Source: Lautropia mirabilis (GTDB lineage: Bacteria; Pseudomonadota; Gammaproteobacteria; Burkholderiales; Burkholderiaceae_B). Taken from it: DNA of 64,000 bases. Shown here in pieces: positions 34,852-43,676 of the stretch. A program made the translations under genes and the position numbers. Where the stretch lies: positions 62,001 through 126,000 of the forward strand of contig CAMCOS010000001.1 of the NCBI GenBank assembly GCA_945876565.1, read 5' to 3'. The notes under the pieces were generated by a model. That model was not told where the DNA came from. It was given only the letters and a program-made list of their open reading frames with translations, and searched no databases. The stretch's first letter is position 1. Every line of letters starts with the position of its first letter.

Positions 34852-37800
34852 CCATCATTCAGGCGAAATATCAACAGCTGGCTCCGCGAAGCGACTTCCT
34901 GAGCGATGTCGTTGTATTGGCACAGGCATGGAAGAAGACCCATACGGCAATCCGGAAACACAACTGGTACGCCGATATGCTGGAGCTTGATTGCTCAACG
35001 GTCGACCTTCAACGCCAGCTAGGTATATGGGCTGAAGCTGTGACCCACAAGAATTTCGCGCCTGACTTCATGCGGTTGGTGCCTGCGCCGAAGAATTCAC
35101 GATGGGAGTTCCCGACTGACCCTGAAAAGATTCAACTCGATGTGCTGGATATTCTCAGTACAGATGCAGAGCGCCTTCGGAAGCATGATCAAAACATTCA
35201 GTTTGATGCTTGGCGTGTAGCGGAGACTGGGGCGAAAGGTAATACGACAAGGGAGCAAAAACTTCGTCCCCTTGCGCATCTCTCCATCCGGGATCAGACC
35301 TTGGCGACCGCTGTGATGCTCTGCTTGGCAGACGCGGTGGAAAGTGCTCAAGGAGACACATCTGAACGAGACGGTATCAAAGCCCAGAGAGCAGGTATTT
35401 TTAGCTATGGCAACCGCTTGCATTGCCGATGGGATTCGTCCACCAAACCTCGCCCACGAGCATGTTTCGGCTGGGGAAACTCACGCACCTATAGCCAGTA
35501 CTTTCAGGACTATCGGGTGTTTCTGGCGCGGCCACGCGGGGTTTGTGCAGAACTGGCCACGCAATTACCGGCCGGGCGTGAGCTCTACGTGGTTTCGCTG
35601 GACATCAAGTCGTTCTTCGATCAGGTTGATCGCACTGCGCTTGTCGGCCAGCTCAAGCAGCTCTATGCCGAATTTGCCGAAAGCTTCGGCCTTCCGGCTT
35701 CACTCTTGGCAGACGATGAATTCTGGAAGATAGCCGAGCGCATATTTTCATGGCAATGGGAATCGGCGGATCAACAGTATGCGCCGTTAATTTCACCCGA
35801 CTCCCCGTTGCCGACGGGTCTGCCACAAGGATTGATTGCATCAGGCTTCCTGGCCAACGCTTACATGATTGGCTTTGACCGTTTGATGGGCGAGGCACTC
35901 AATGCCTTGAGCCCTGAAAATGACTTCATCATCCGAGACTATTGTCGCTATGTGGATGATATTCGGTTGGTCGTGGAGGCGCGACATGGCGATGGCGAGG
36001 ATGCCGAAAAATTGGCGCGTGACATCAGTGCTCGGCTTGATGAGCTATTAAAGCGACACATTTTGCAGATTGGCGCCAAGATTCCCCTGGTGTTAAACGA
36101 TGAGAAGACGGCGGTAACACCGTACAGATCGATATCTGCACAAAATAACCTGTCGGCCTTGATGGAGCTTTTGCAGGAAGCAATCAGCGGAACGTTCGAT
36201 TTGGATTCTCTGGCCCAGGCTGCCGGTGGGCTTGATGGATTGCTCTGGATGTCTGAACAGTTGGACGATCCTCAGGCGCGGAAGAAGTCGCCGCTGGATC
36301 TGGCCAACATTGCAGTGCCCAACACAGACGTTCGCGACGATACGGTAAAGCGATTCGTCGCAACCCGCATTGCATCGGCCCTCCGCATGCGCTTGGCGAT
36401 GACGGATACCGAGGGAAAGGCGGACAACGAAGCGGCGATCAATGATGAAGTGAACGCCGGGGCCGCATTGAGCCACGAGTTCGAGGCCATGGCGCGAAAG
36501 CTGATCAAGTGTTGGGCGGACAACCCTGCCCTGGCCTTGCTGTTGAGAGTTGGATTGGATCTGTTTCCTCACCCCAGACTACTCGGGCCAGTGTTGGATG
36601 CGCTCGAAAGCAAGCTATACGCAATCGCCAGGAAGGATAACGAGACGGCTTCCCATGAGGTGAAGGTTGCCGAGTATGTGGCCGCGGATCTGTTGCGAGC
36701 GGGAGCTTCGGAAACCGGCTACCGAGAGGATGCCGAATATCCAGACGCTGCTGATATTGGCCAGTATCGGCGCGACCTTGCCATATTTGCTCGACAAGTC
36801 TTGATCGAGCGAGAAAGTCATTCACCTTGGTATCTCCGACAGCAGGCTCTGCTATTTCTTGCCTCAGTCGGTGATCATTCAGCAGCAACCACGGTATCGT
36901 CGGACCACCCTGATAATTATTCTCGGCTCCATCAGGCGATGCTCTATTCGCCTTGTCGCGATACCGATTTGGAAATTGCACTACCGCTTGCGCTGGTTGG
37001 GCAGCAACTCTCACCAGCTCCTGACCGTTTCGCGGCTTGGCTAAACGAATGCCTTCGAGCCAGCAGAGATACCGAGGTAATTCGGCGAAGTGTGCTTACG
37101 GTGGCGCTCAATCGGCCTGACTTGATTCAGGCCGCGATCAAGATAAGAACAGGCAAATCGGCAAGTTGGCGGCAGTTTGTGCCAACTTCGCTGAAGGCGT
37201 CACGCAATGGATCCACCAAGAAGTCGTTGCGGCTCGACAAGGGCGCTCGTTTACCGCTACTGCGGCTGATCTCTGCTCCGTTCAATCCTTTTTCTCAGGA
37301 GAACGGGTTGCTCGTGCTGGCGCAGGCATTGCTGGAGAAACCAGACATCGAGAAGATTCTCGCCGCTGGGTTGCACATCGGCGAAATTGAGGCGACGTGC
37401 AAGGATTGGTCACGGATTCAATCACTGCCCGAGCACGAGCCGGACTTTCTCGAAATCACATTTGACCGTGACCAGGGGGTTGATCCTCTTTACGAGCCCC
37501 CTCCTTGGGTTGAGTCAGATGTGGCATGGCTCTATGGTTTGGGGAGAATCCTTCGTGCCTGCATTACGGGTGAGTTTGACTTCACGGCGGGACGCTATCT
37601 CACGACGGAGGATGCTTCACGATATTACGGCCTGCGATCCACGTGGTTCAAAAGGCGGTTTGGATTATTGAACACCGGTCGCGGCCTGCTCGATGAGCCT
37701 GCGCCAATCTCGCCATGGCTCTCAAGTTTATTGTCCGTGTTACTGCAATGGCCGGGTACGGATATCAGGGGAGAGAACGCGGCGAAGCTACTCTGCGCGA

Positions 37801-38813
37801 AAACCCGCGTCGAAATTCTCGAGTCGATTCAGGAACGCATCGCCGTGCAGCGTGCGCTATATGGCGGTCAATCGGGTACGCCTATGTACGTTGTGCCAAC
37901 TCAGGAGGATCTGCCTCCGGTTGCACGACCCATGCGCATCGCAGTGGTTCAACCAATGCTCCCACGTCGGGACCAGTTCAACACCAAAGAACCATGCCGC
38001 TGGTCGGGGAAGCTGATGGCCGAACATCGCCGCCACTTGGCTGAGGTGTGTCGCCTGACTCACCAGAAGCTGAAGACCTGGGTAAGCGCCCAGAAGGATG
38101 GGAAGGAAGACGACCGGAATCGCGAACCGATGGTTGATCTGATTCTATTTCCTGAACTGTCTGTTCACCCCGAGCACATTTCCCACCTGCGAGCTCTCTC
38201 AGATAAGGTTAAGGCATCGATATTCGTCGGGTTGACCTTTATCCAGCCCCCTAGGCATGCGGCCCCGATCAACCAAGGTTTGTGGCTGATCCGAACTGAA
38301 AATCCTGGTGGCGGAAGAACCCTTCAGTATGCCTGGCAAGGGAAAAAGCACCCGACTTCGCTCGAAGAGAAGATGGGAGTCAAAGGACATCGCCCACATC
38401 AGGTTCTGGTGGAGTTCCCTATCGGCACCCACACGCCAACGCGAGTGGCAGCCGCCATCTGTTACGACGCGACAGACCTGGCTCTGGTGGCTGATTTGCG
38501 CGAGCGGTCAGACGTATTTCTGGTTGCCGCGCTCAACCAGGATGTTCAGACTTTTGACAACATGGTTGCGGCTCTTCATTTCCACATGTACCAGCCTGTC
38601 GTACTGGCCAACATGGGCGAATTCGGTGGATCGACTGCTCAGGCGCCGCTGCCAAAATATGAGCGGCTGATCGCGCATGTCCACGGCGGCAATCAGGTTG
38701 CCGTCAGCGTGTTCGAGATAGATCCCAGTCTATTCAAGACGATTGCCAAGCCAAAACCCACACATGACTTGAAGACGCCTCCCGCTGGATACAAAGGCCG
38801 GCCACCATGTTGA
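34848..38813 (+). CDS. Reverse transcriptase fused to a C-terminal nitrilase domain (DRT1-like)
   Basis: A 1321-aa fusion. RT motif A is VVSLDIKSFFDQVD (about 250), motif B is PTGLPQGLIASGFLAN (about 321), and the catalytic YVDD is in YCRYVDDIRLVVEAR (about 366), so the RT looks active. A helical stretch of about 550 residues has no domain I recognise. From about 1028 a carbon-nitrogen hydrolase fold begins with RIAVVQPMLP. Its catalytic Glu is in LFPELSV, Lys in the GKKHP loop, and Cys in AAICYDATDLAL (about 1205). RT-nitrilase fusions belong to the defence-associated RTs (DRT type 1 and related UG groups). Here it lies inside a helicase/methyltransferase operon, which is unusual. Confidence 0.85.
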   Translation: MTIIQAKYQQLAPRSDFLSDVVVLAQAWKKTHTAIRKHNWYADMLELDCSTVDLQRQLGIWAEAVTHKNFAPDFMRLVPAPKNSRWEFPTDPEKIQLDVLDILSTDAERLRKHDQNIQFDAWRVAETGAKGNTTREQKLRPLAHLSIRDQTLATAVMLCLADAVESAQGDTSERDGIKAQRAGIFSYGNRLHCRWDSSTKPRPRACFGWGNSRTYSQYFQDYRVFLARPRGVCAELATQLPAGRELYVVSLDIKSFFDQVDRTALVGQLKQLYAEFAESFGLPASLLADDEFWKIAERIFSWQWESADQQYAPLISPDSPLPTGLPQGLIASGFLANAYMIGFDRLMGEALNALSPENDFIIRDYCRYVDDIRLVVEARHGDGEDAEKLARDISARLDELLKRHILQIGAKIPLVLNDEKTAVTPYRSISAQNNLSALMELLQEAISGTFDLDSLAQAAGGLDGLLWMSEQLDDPQARKKSPLDLANIAVPNTDVRDDTVKRFVATRIASALRMRLAMTDTEGKADNEAAINDEVNAGAALSHEFEAMARKLIKCWADNPALALLLRVGLDLFPHPRLLGPVLDALESKLYAIARKDNETASHEVKVAEYVAADLLRAGASETGYREDAEYPDAADIGQYRRDLAIFARQVLIERESHSPWYLRQQALLFLASVGDHSAATTVSSDHPDNYSRLHQAMLYSPCRDTDLEIALPLALVGQQLSPAPDRFAAWLNECLRASRDTEVIRRSVLTVALNRPDLIQAAIKIRTGKSASWRQFVPTSLKASRNGSTKKSLRLDKGARLPLLRLISAPFNPFSQENGLLVLAQALLEKPDIEKILAAGLHIGEIEATCKDWSRIQSLPEHEPDFLEITFDRDQGVDPLYEPPPWVESDVAWLYGLGRILRACITGEFDFTAGRYLTTEDASRYYGLRSTWFKRRFGLLNTGRGLLDEPAPISPWLSSLLSVLLQWPGTDIRGENAAKLLCAKTRVEILESIQERIAVQRALYGGQSGTPMYVVPTQEDLPPVARPMRIAVVQPMLPRRDQFNTKEPCRWSGKLMAEHRRHLAEVCRLTHQKLKTWVSAQKDGKEDDRNREPMVDLILFPELSVHPEHISHLRALSDKVKASIFVGLTFIQPPRHAAPINQGLWLIRTENPGGGRTLQYAWQGKKHPTSLEEKMGVKGHRPHQVLVEFPIGTHTPTRVAAAICYDATDLALVADLRERSDVFLVAALNQDVQTFDNMVAALHFHMYQPVVLANMGEFGGSTAQAPLPKYERLIAHVHGGNQVAVSVFEIDPSLFKTIAKPKPTHDLKTPPAGYKGRPPC

Positions 38814-38865
38814 ATCGCATTCAAATATTTGCCATTGAAACAGCACGGTCCGAAGGAATAATCAG

Positions 38866-39582
38866 ATGACCCAAGAAACCACCCTGAGAATTTACAACGT
38901 TTATTGCGATGAGTCGTGCCACTTGGAGCACGACGGGCAGCCCATCATGGCGTTTGGCGCAACTTGGTGCCCCAAGGACGAGGCGCACCGGCTGGCCACC
39001 GAACTCAGGGACATCAAGAGTCGTCATCGCGCGCGAGGCGAACTCAAGTGGTCAAAAATTTCAGCGGCACGTCTTCCGTTCTACCTGGAGCTGGTCGACT
39101 GGTTTTTAGCCGAGCAGCCGCTGCATTTTCGTGGCCTGGTTGTGCTGGACAAGCAGAATCTTGATCATGCGTCATTCAATCAGGGTGATCACGACGTCTT
39201 TTATTACAAAATGCAGTTCTCGCTACTGAACAAAATATTGAGCCCCGATAGCCGGTATGCGATATATCTGGATGTCAAGGACACCAGAAGCCGCCTCAAA
39301 CTCAAGAAACTGAAAGAGGTGCTGTGCAATAACGTGTATGACTTCACCAGCGACATGATTGGTCATATCCAGAACATTCACTCTCATGAATCTGAGCTGA
39401 TGCAGGTGGCCGACTTTCTGACCGGGGCACTGGCCTATCGACATCGAGGGCTATCCGGAAATCCCGCCAAAATGCAGGTGATCGAGCATCTCGAAACCCG
39501 TTGGGGACGGTCGCTCTTGCAGGCGACCTCGTTACGAGAGCAGAAGCTCAATATTTTCCTTTTCCGTCCAAGGCAGGCATGA
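38866..39582 (+). CDS. DUF3800 protein (RNase H-like fold, predicted)
   Basis: A 238-aa protein with the DUF3800 pattern. The first acidic residue lies in NVYCDESCHLEHDGQPIMAFGA, followed by RGELKWSKIS, the central Asp in YLDVKDTRSRLK, and the late ESELMQVADFLTGALAYRHRG. The family is common in defence islands and mobile elements and has an RNase H-like arrangement of Asp residues, so a nuclease role is plausible but unproven. The start is preceded by GGAAGGAATAATCAG, 52 bp after the RT stop. The next gene begins one base after its stop. Confidence 0.75.
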   Translation: MTQETTLRIYNVYCDESCHLEHDGQPIMAFGATWCPKDEAHRLATELRDIKSRHRARGELKWSKISAARLPFYLELVDWFLAEQPLHFRGLVVLDKQNLDHASFNQGDHDVFYYKMQFSLLNKILSPDSRYAIYLDVKDTRSRLKLKKLKEVLCNNVYDFTSDMIGHIQNIHSHESELMQVADFLTGALAYRHRGLSGNPAKMQVIEHLETRWGRSLLQATSLREQKLNIFLFRPRQA

Positions 39583-39583
39583 C

Positions 39584-40060
39584 ATGGCCGCACATCCGAC
39601 ATGGCTGCCCGTAATATTTCCGATGTCGCCTTGGTCAGAAGCAGTGATGGAAGCGCTTTATGCAATTTTCCGCCGCGACTTCGTCGACAACCCGGCGAGT
39701 TATCGAGGACACGGCGTATGGTTCTTCCCGGAAAAGGATCGCGGCAAGGAAAACATCTTCTGGCATTTGGTGGAGCGGGACGACAAGGGGACTGGCGCTC
39801 GCCTCCCGGATTTCCGTCGTTCTGAGAGATTGCCTTGGGCACGGCCAATGCTGGACAACCTGGGCCAGCCTGAAATTCTGGATTGGGACTATGCGGAAGG
39901 CGACAAAAGCATCCACACGTACGTATGGCTCAAGGATTTCGACTATTTGATCGTGATGAAGAAGTACCCGAACGGGCAGCGCCGGTTGATAACGGCGTAC
40001 TACGTCGATTACGAAAATACCCGCCGGAAACTACGGAAAAAATATGAGGGGCGGGTTTAG
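39584..40060 (+). CDS. 158-aa protein of unknown function, last gene of the tight operon
   Basis: I do not recognise a named family. It has an aromatic N-terminus (WLPVIFPMSPW), then YRGHGVWFFPEKDRGKENIFWHL, DWDYAEGDKSIHTYVWLKD and a basic C-terminus NGQRRLITAYYVDYENTRRKL. The ending, a strand followed by TAYYV and a basic helix, recalls small BECR/RelE-type RNases, but this is only a resemblance. It begins one base after the DUF3800 stop, so it is surely co-translated. It may be a small toxin or effector of the system. Confidence 0.6.
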   Translation: MAAHPTWLPVIFPMSPWSEAVMEALYAIFRRDFVDNPASYRGHGVWFFPEKDRGKENIFWHLVERDDKGTGARLPDFRRSERLPWARPMLDNLGQPEILDWDYAEGDKSIHTYVWLKDFDYLIVMKKYPNGQRRLITAYYVDYENTRRKLRKKYEGRV

Positions 40061-40079
40061 ATGCTTGCAGAAATGAAAA

Positions 40080-40146
40080 GGCCGGCGCACGTGGCGTCGG
40101 CCCAACTCCTTCTGCCTTTGGCAGATGAGATGACCAAATTATGGTC
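40080..40146 (+). other. Three consecutive hairpins between the operon and the HNH gene
   Basis: GGCCGGCG (40080-40087) pairs with CGTCGGCC (40095-40102) with one mismatch and a 7-nt loop. TCTGCC (40111-40116) pairs with GGCAGA (40120-40125). GACCA (40132-40136) pairs with TGGTC (40142-40146). No T-run follows the first two, so they are not classical terminators. The dense stem series could be a small structured RNA or an operon-end processing signal. Confidence 0.35.
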
Positions 40147-40191
40147 GTCTGATCGGCGGAAGTCAAGGTGTTCAACAGAGCCGGGGGGCGC

Positions 40192-40947
40192 ATGCTCTCG
40201 GAGTTGAAGCTGCTGACACTGGCCCAGCTGGAGAAGGCCGCCATTGATTCCGGCTTTGATGTTGTTGGCGGGCTTGCCAGCAGGCTGATGTCGTTTCGTA
40301 GCAGCCAGTGTCCGCTGAAGGTTTGGCTCGGCATTATGGATGCTCGGCCACTGGTAGGCCTTTCCATGGCGAATGTTGCGGCCGAGATGGATCGTCTATC
40401 GATCTCAGCTCCTTTACCAGTTGAAGGTTGCCATGCATGGATCACCGCTGCGGATTTCGTTGATCTTGATCACTTGCTCGGTCGCGCTTTTGCACTATCA
40501 CGAGCCCTTCCGAATCAGTTGCTCGAATCGTGGGAGCACCAGGTTCAAACGCTTTCTGCCACTGAACGTGAATCGGTTGTCCGCCAACGCGTAGGACAGG
40601 AGTTGTTTCGGGAGGGACTCCTGGCGCTCTGGGCTGGGCGTTGCGCGGTGACAGGTTTGGACGAACCCGTGCTGCTACGCGCCAGCCACGCCAAGCCGTG
40701 GAAGGATGCAAATGATGCAGAGCGCCTCGACGTCTACAATGGCCTGCTACTTGCGGCACACTTGGATGCAGCCTTCGACAAAGGCCTGATCACTGTGGAT
40801 GAGAAGGGCATCGTCGTTCCAAGCCCAACATTGTCGCAACTGTCACTCCAGATACTTGGCCTGACCAGCGATCGGTCGATTGTGCATCTACGTTCCCAGC
40901 ATCATCCCTATATGCGATGGCATCGGGAACATGTATTCCGGAAATGA
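40192..40947 (+). CDS. HNH endonuclease-domain protein
   Basis: About 251 aa. The N-terminal part (about 120 residues) has no domain I recognise. The C-terminal HNH nuclease runs from VGQELFREGLLALWAGRCAVTGL through the LLRASHAKPWKD His and the NGLLLAAHLDAAFDKGLI Asn/His segment, with all three motif blocks present. Such stand-alone HNH proteins resemble restriction endonucleases and could cut DNA lacking the methyltransferase mark. An in-frame GTG at 40168 is an alternative start; ATG 40192 has a G-rich RBS. It is 131 bp from the operon and may have its own promoter. Confidence 0.75.
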   Translation: MLSELKLLTLAQLEKAAIDSGFDVVGGLASRLMSFRSSQCPLKVWLGIMDARPLVGLSMANVAAEMDRLSISAPLPVEGCHAWITAADFVDLDHLLGRAFALSRALPNQLLESWEHQVQTLSATERESVVRQRVGQELFREGLLALWAGRCAVTGLDEPVLLRASHAKPWKDANDAERLDVYNGLLLAAHLDAAFDKGLITVDEKGIVVPSPTLSQLSLQILGLTSDRSIVHLRSQHHPYMRWHREHVFRK

Positions 40948-41006
40948 GTAGCCTTAACAGTGCTCGGCAACCTGATCGCTTGAAACACGTTCCTTTGTCA
41001 TCGAAC

Positions 41007-41035
41007 TTGAGCAGCTTCAGCATGCAAGCGATAAT
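41007..41035 (+). promoter_or_regulatory. Sigma-70-type promoter at the island's right end, ahead of trpG
   Basis: TTGAGC (41007-41012), 17-bp spacer, GATAAT (41030-41035), four of six and five of six matches to consensus. It lies within the element about 125 bp before the trpG ATG and has the trpG orientation. The rest of 40948-41160 holds one CCGGATAA copy (41100) and an AGGA ribosome-binding site at 41147-41150. It probably replaces the native trp promoter for trpGDC. Confidence 0.65.
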
Positions 41036-41160
41036 ACGTTTTTCCCCTAGTGTCGAGTATTGGCACGGTCTTCAAGCGACGAAAAAACAGGACAAGGAAC
41101 CGGATAAATTTCCTAGTAGCTGTCGGCATCGCATAGAAGAATTAACAGGATAGATTAACT

Positions 41161-41748
41161 ATGCTACTGATGATCGACAATTACGATTCATTCACATACA
41201 ACTTGGTGCAGTATTTTGGTGAATTAGGCGAAGATGTTTGCGTATACCGCAACGATCAGGTAACGATAGAGGAAATTGAGAGCCTCCAGCCTGATCATAT
41301 TTGCGTCTCACCCGGACCCTGCTCGCCTGCTGAAGCGGGTATTTCGGTGCCTTTGATCAAGCATTTCGCAGGCAAACTGCCGATTCTGGGGGTTTGCCTC
41401 GGGCACCAGTCGATTGGGGCCGCATTTGGGGGGCGGATTGTTCGCGCCAAAGAGCTAATGCACGGCAAAACCTCCGACATCACCCACTTGGGCACAGACG
41501 TGTTTGCCAACTTGCCATCCCCATACACAGTCACGCGGTACCATTCTCTAGCCATTGAACGCGACACTTTGCCTCAGTGCCTGGTGGTGACAGCCGAAAC
41601 ACCGGACGGTGAAATCATGGGCATCCGGCATCGGGATCTACCGATCTATGGCGTGCAGTTTCACCCAGAGTCGATCTTGACCGAGCACGGCCATGCGCTC
41701 TTGCAGAACTTTCTAAAACTGACACACCCGATTGCCGCGGCAGCCTAA
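41161..41748 (+). CDS. trpG: Anthranilate synthase component II (glutamine amidotransferase)
   Basis: A 195-aa class I glutamine amidotransferase. It has the start [19 protein letters not shown], an oxyanion loop [11 protein letters not shown], the catalytic Cys in [12 protein letters not shown], and the His/Glu pair in [10 protein letters not shown]. It supplies ammonia from glutamine to TrpE. The gene is complete although the island integrated at its 5' end, so the element supplies or preserves its first codons. It is now 32 kb from trpE. trpD starts 12 bp after its stop. Confidence 0.96.
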   Translation: MLLMIDNYDSFTYNLVQYFGELGEDVCVYRNDQVTIEEIESLQPDHICVSPGPCSPAEAGISVPLIKHFAGKLPILGVCLGHQSIGAAFGGRIVRAKELMHGKTSDITHLGTDVFANLPSPYTVTRYHSLAIERDTLPQCLVVTAETPDGEIMGIRHRDLPIYGVQFHPESILTEHGHALLQNFLKLTHPIAAAA

Positions 41749-41760
41749 CCGGAGACAGAC

Positions 41761-42792
41761 ATGACCATTACACCGAGTCAAGCGCTGTCTCGCTGCATTG
41801 AGCACCGGGAGATTTTTCATGATGAGATGCTGCACCTGATGCGCATGTTAATGCGCGGTGAAATGTCACCCACGATGGCAGCGGCCATCATCATGGGGTT
41901 GCGCGTCAAAAAAGAAACCATTGGTGAAATCACGGCGGCCGCCACGGTCATGCGCGAATTTGCCACGCCCGTAAAAACCACAAATGCGGCTGATTTGCTT
42001 GACCTGTGCGGCACAGGTGGCGACGGCTCCAGCACCTTCAACATTTCGACCACCGCCATGTTTGTCGCCGCAGCAGCCGGTGTACCCGTGGCCAAACATG
42101 GCGGACGCAGCGCATCATCTCCAAGCGGAAGCGTCGACATCATCGAAGCACTTGGTGGGCGTGTCGATCTCACACCCGAGCAGGTGGCGCAATGCATCAG
42201 CGAAATCGGCATCGGGTTTATGTTTGCGCAGGCCCATCACAGCGCCATGAAGCACGTTGCACCAATACGCAAGGAACTTGGCGTTCGCACGATGTTCAAC
42301 ATCCTAGGGCCACTGACCAATCCGGCTGGCGCAAAAAACCAGATGATGGGCGTTTTCCATCCTGACCTCGTTGGCATTCAAGTGCGCGTGCTCCAGTCAC
42401 TTGGCTCGCGCCACGTTCTGATCGTTCATGGTCGCGATGGCATGGATGAAGCATCACTGGGCGCAGCCACCATGGTGGGTGAACTCAAAGATGGCGAAGT
42501 GCATGAGTATGAAATTCACCCAGAAGACTTTGGCTTGACCATGATGTCAAACCGAAGCATCCGCATATCCACCAAAGAAGAGTCCAAGGCACTGGTGCTA
42601 GAGGCACTGGGCAACACCCCAGGCGCTGCACGTGACATCGTGGCCTACAATGCAGGCCTTGCGATCTATGCAGGCAACCGGGCCAGCAGCATGGCCGATG
42701 GCATCAAACAGGCGTTCGACCTCATTGCCAGTGGTGCTGCACGTGACAAACTTGAGCAATTCTGTGCGCTCACTAGGAAATTGACTTCATGA
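41761..42792 (+). CDS. trpD: Anthranilate phosphoribosyltransferase
   Basis: A 343-aa enzyme transferring the phosphoribosyl group from PRPP to anthranilate. It has the PRPP-binding [15 protein letters not shown] (about residues 80-94), [44 protein letters not shown] and [10 protein letters not shown]. Length is normal. It overlaps trpC by 4 bp as ATGA. RBS GGAGA precedes the ATG. Confidence 0.96.
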   Translation: MTITPSQALSRCIEHREIFHDEMLHLMRMLMRGEMSPTMAAAIIMGLRVKKETIGEITAAATVMREFATPVKTTNAADLLDLCGTGGDGSSTFNISTTAMFVAAAAGVPVAKHGGRSASSPSGSVDIIEALGGRVDLTPEQVAQCISEIGIGFMFAQAHHSAMKHVAPIRKELGVRTMFNILGPLTNPAGAKNQMMGVFHPDLVGIQVRVLQSLGSRHVLIVHGRDGMDEASLGAATMVGELKDGEVHEYEIHPEDFGLTMMSNRSIRISTKEESKALVLEALGNTPGAARDIVAYNAGLAIYAGNRASSMADGIKQAFDLIASGAARDKLEQFCALTRKLTS

Positions 42793-43577
42793 GCAACATT
42801 CTGGACGAGATACTGGCTGTCAAGGCCGAGCAAGTCAAAGCGGCGCGCCAACTGCGTAGCGAGGCAGATTTGTTGCGCGAGGCGCAGGCGCGCCAGGATT
42901 TGCGCGGATTTGCCGCTGCCATCGAGGACAAGATCGCTAGCGGCAAACCGGCCGTCATTGCGGAAATCAAAAAAGCCTCGCCCTCCAAAGGGGTGATTCG
43001 AGAGGATTTCCATCCGGCGCAGATTGCAGCCTCCTACGCGGCCGGTGGTGCAACTTGCCTATCGGTACTCACTGATGTGAAATTCTTTCAAGGCTCGCAT
43101 GACTATCTACGCCAGGCCCGTGCGGCGTGCCCGCTGCCGGTGCTGCGCAAAGATTTCATGATCGATCCATACCAGGTCATCTCGGCTCGCGCCATGGGTG
43201 CGGACTGCATTCTGTTGATCGCTGCGGCGCTTGAAACAACCCGCATGCAAGAGCTGGAAGCTTGCGCCATGGAGTTGTCACTCGATGTGCTCGTCGAAGT
43301 TCATAACGCTCAAGAACTGGAACAGACGTTAACCCTCAAAACCAACTTGCTGGGCATCAACAACCGCAACCTAAAGACGTTTGAAGTGTCGCTAGACACC
43401 ACGCTTGGCCTGCTTGATCAGATCCCGACTGGCAAGCGTGTGGTCACCGAAAGCGGGATTTTGTTGCGAGAAGACGTAAAACTGATGCGTGAGCACGGCG
43501 TCAATGCATTTCTGGTTGGTGAGGCCTTTATGCGGGCACCTGATCCTGGCACAGCATTGGCAGAGTTGTTTTTTTAA
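42789..43577 (+). CDS. trpC: Indole-3-glycerol phosphate synthase
   Basis: A 262-aa monofunctional TIM-barrel enzyme. The signatures are [77 protein letters not shown] and VTESGIL. There is no fused TrpF domain, as in other betaproteobacteria, where trpF lies elsewhere with trpBA. It is the last gene of the trpGDC part and no clear terminator follows. Confidence 0.96.
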   Translation: MSNILDEILAVKAEQVKAARQLRSEADLLREAQARQDLRGFAAAIEDKIASGKPAVIAEIKKASPSKGVIREDFHPAQIAASYAAGGATCLSVLTDVKFFQGSHDYLRQARAACPLPVLRKDFMIDPYQVISARAMGADCILLIAAALETTRMQELEACAMELSLDVLVEVHNAQELEQTLTLKTNLLGINNRNLKTFEVSLDTTLGLLDQIPTGKRVVTESGILLREDVKLMREHGVNAFLVGEAFMRAPDPGTALAELFF

Positions 43578-43676
43578 CTAGCTGGCAACAAAGGCAAGAA
43601 TGCACGAGAGCCAGCAAACACCGTCTGCTAGCTGGTTCAGCAAGCAATGACAACAGCGCATTGATCCATGATGGGC

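Larger units (their letters stand above)
8745..41160. mobile_element. 32.4-kb integrated genomic island in the 5' end of trpG
   Basis: The trpE-G-D-C operon is split exactly before trpG. The left end carries an integrase gene reading inward and a residual copy of the trpG start; the right end restores a complete trpG reading frame. Cargo consists of integrase, AlpA, a TrfA replicon, partition-like genes, a RIT insertion, and a large defence-like operon. No tRNA gene is at either border, and no relaxase, coupling protein or type IV secretion gene is present. Boundaries are placed at the two trpG start codons and are accurate to about 20 bp. Confidence 0.85.

Noticed and set aside
8745..41160. 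Island as a conjugative element (ICE)
   Set aside because: No relaxase, coupling protein or type IV secretion gene was found in the 32 kb.
43578..43640. Repeat CTAGCTGG after trpC as a terminator
   Set aside because: The arms do not form a stable stem with a T-run; only short direct and inverted matches are present.
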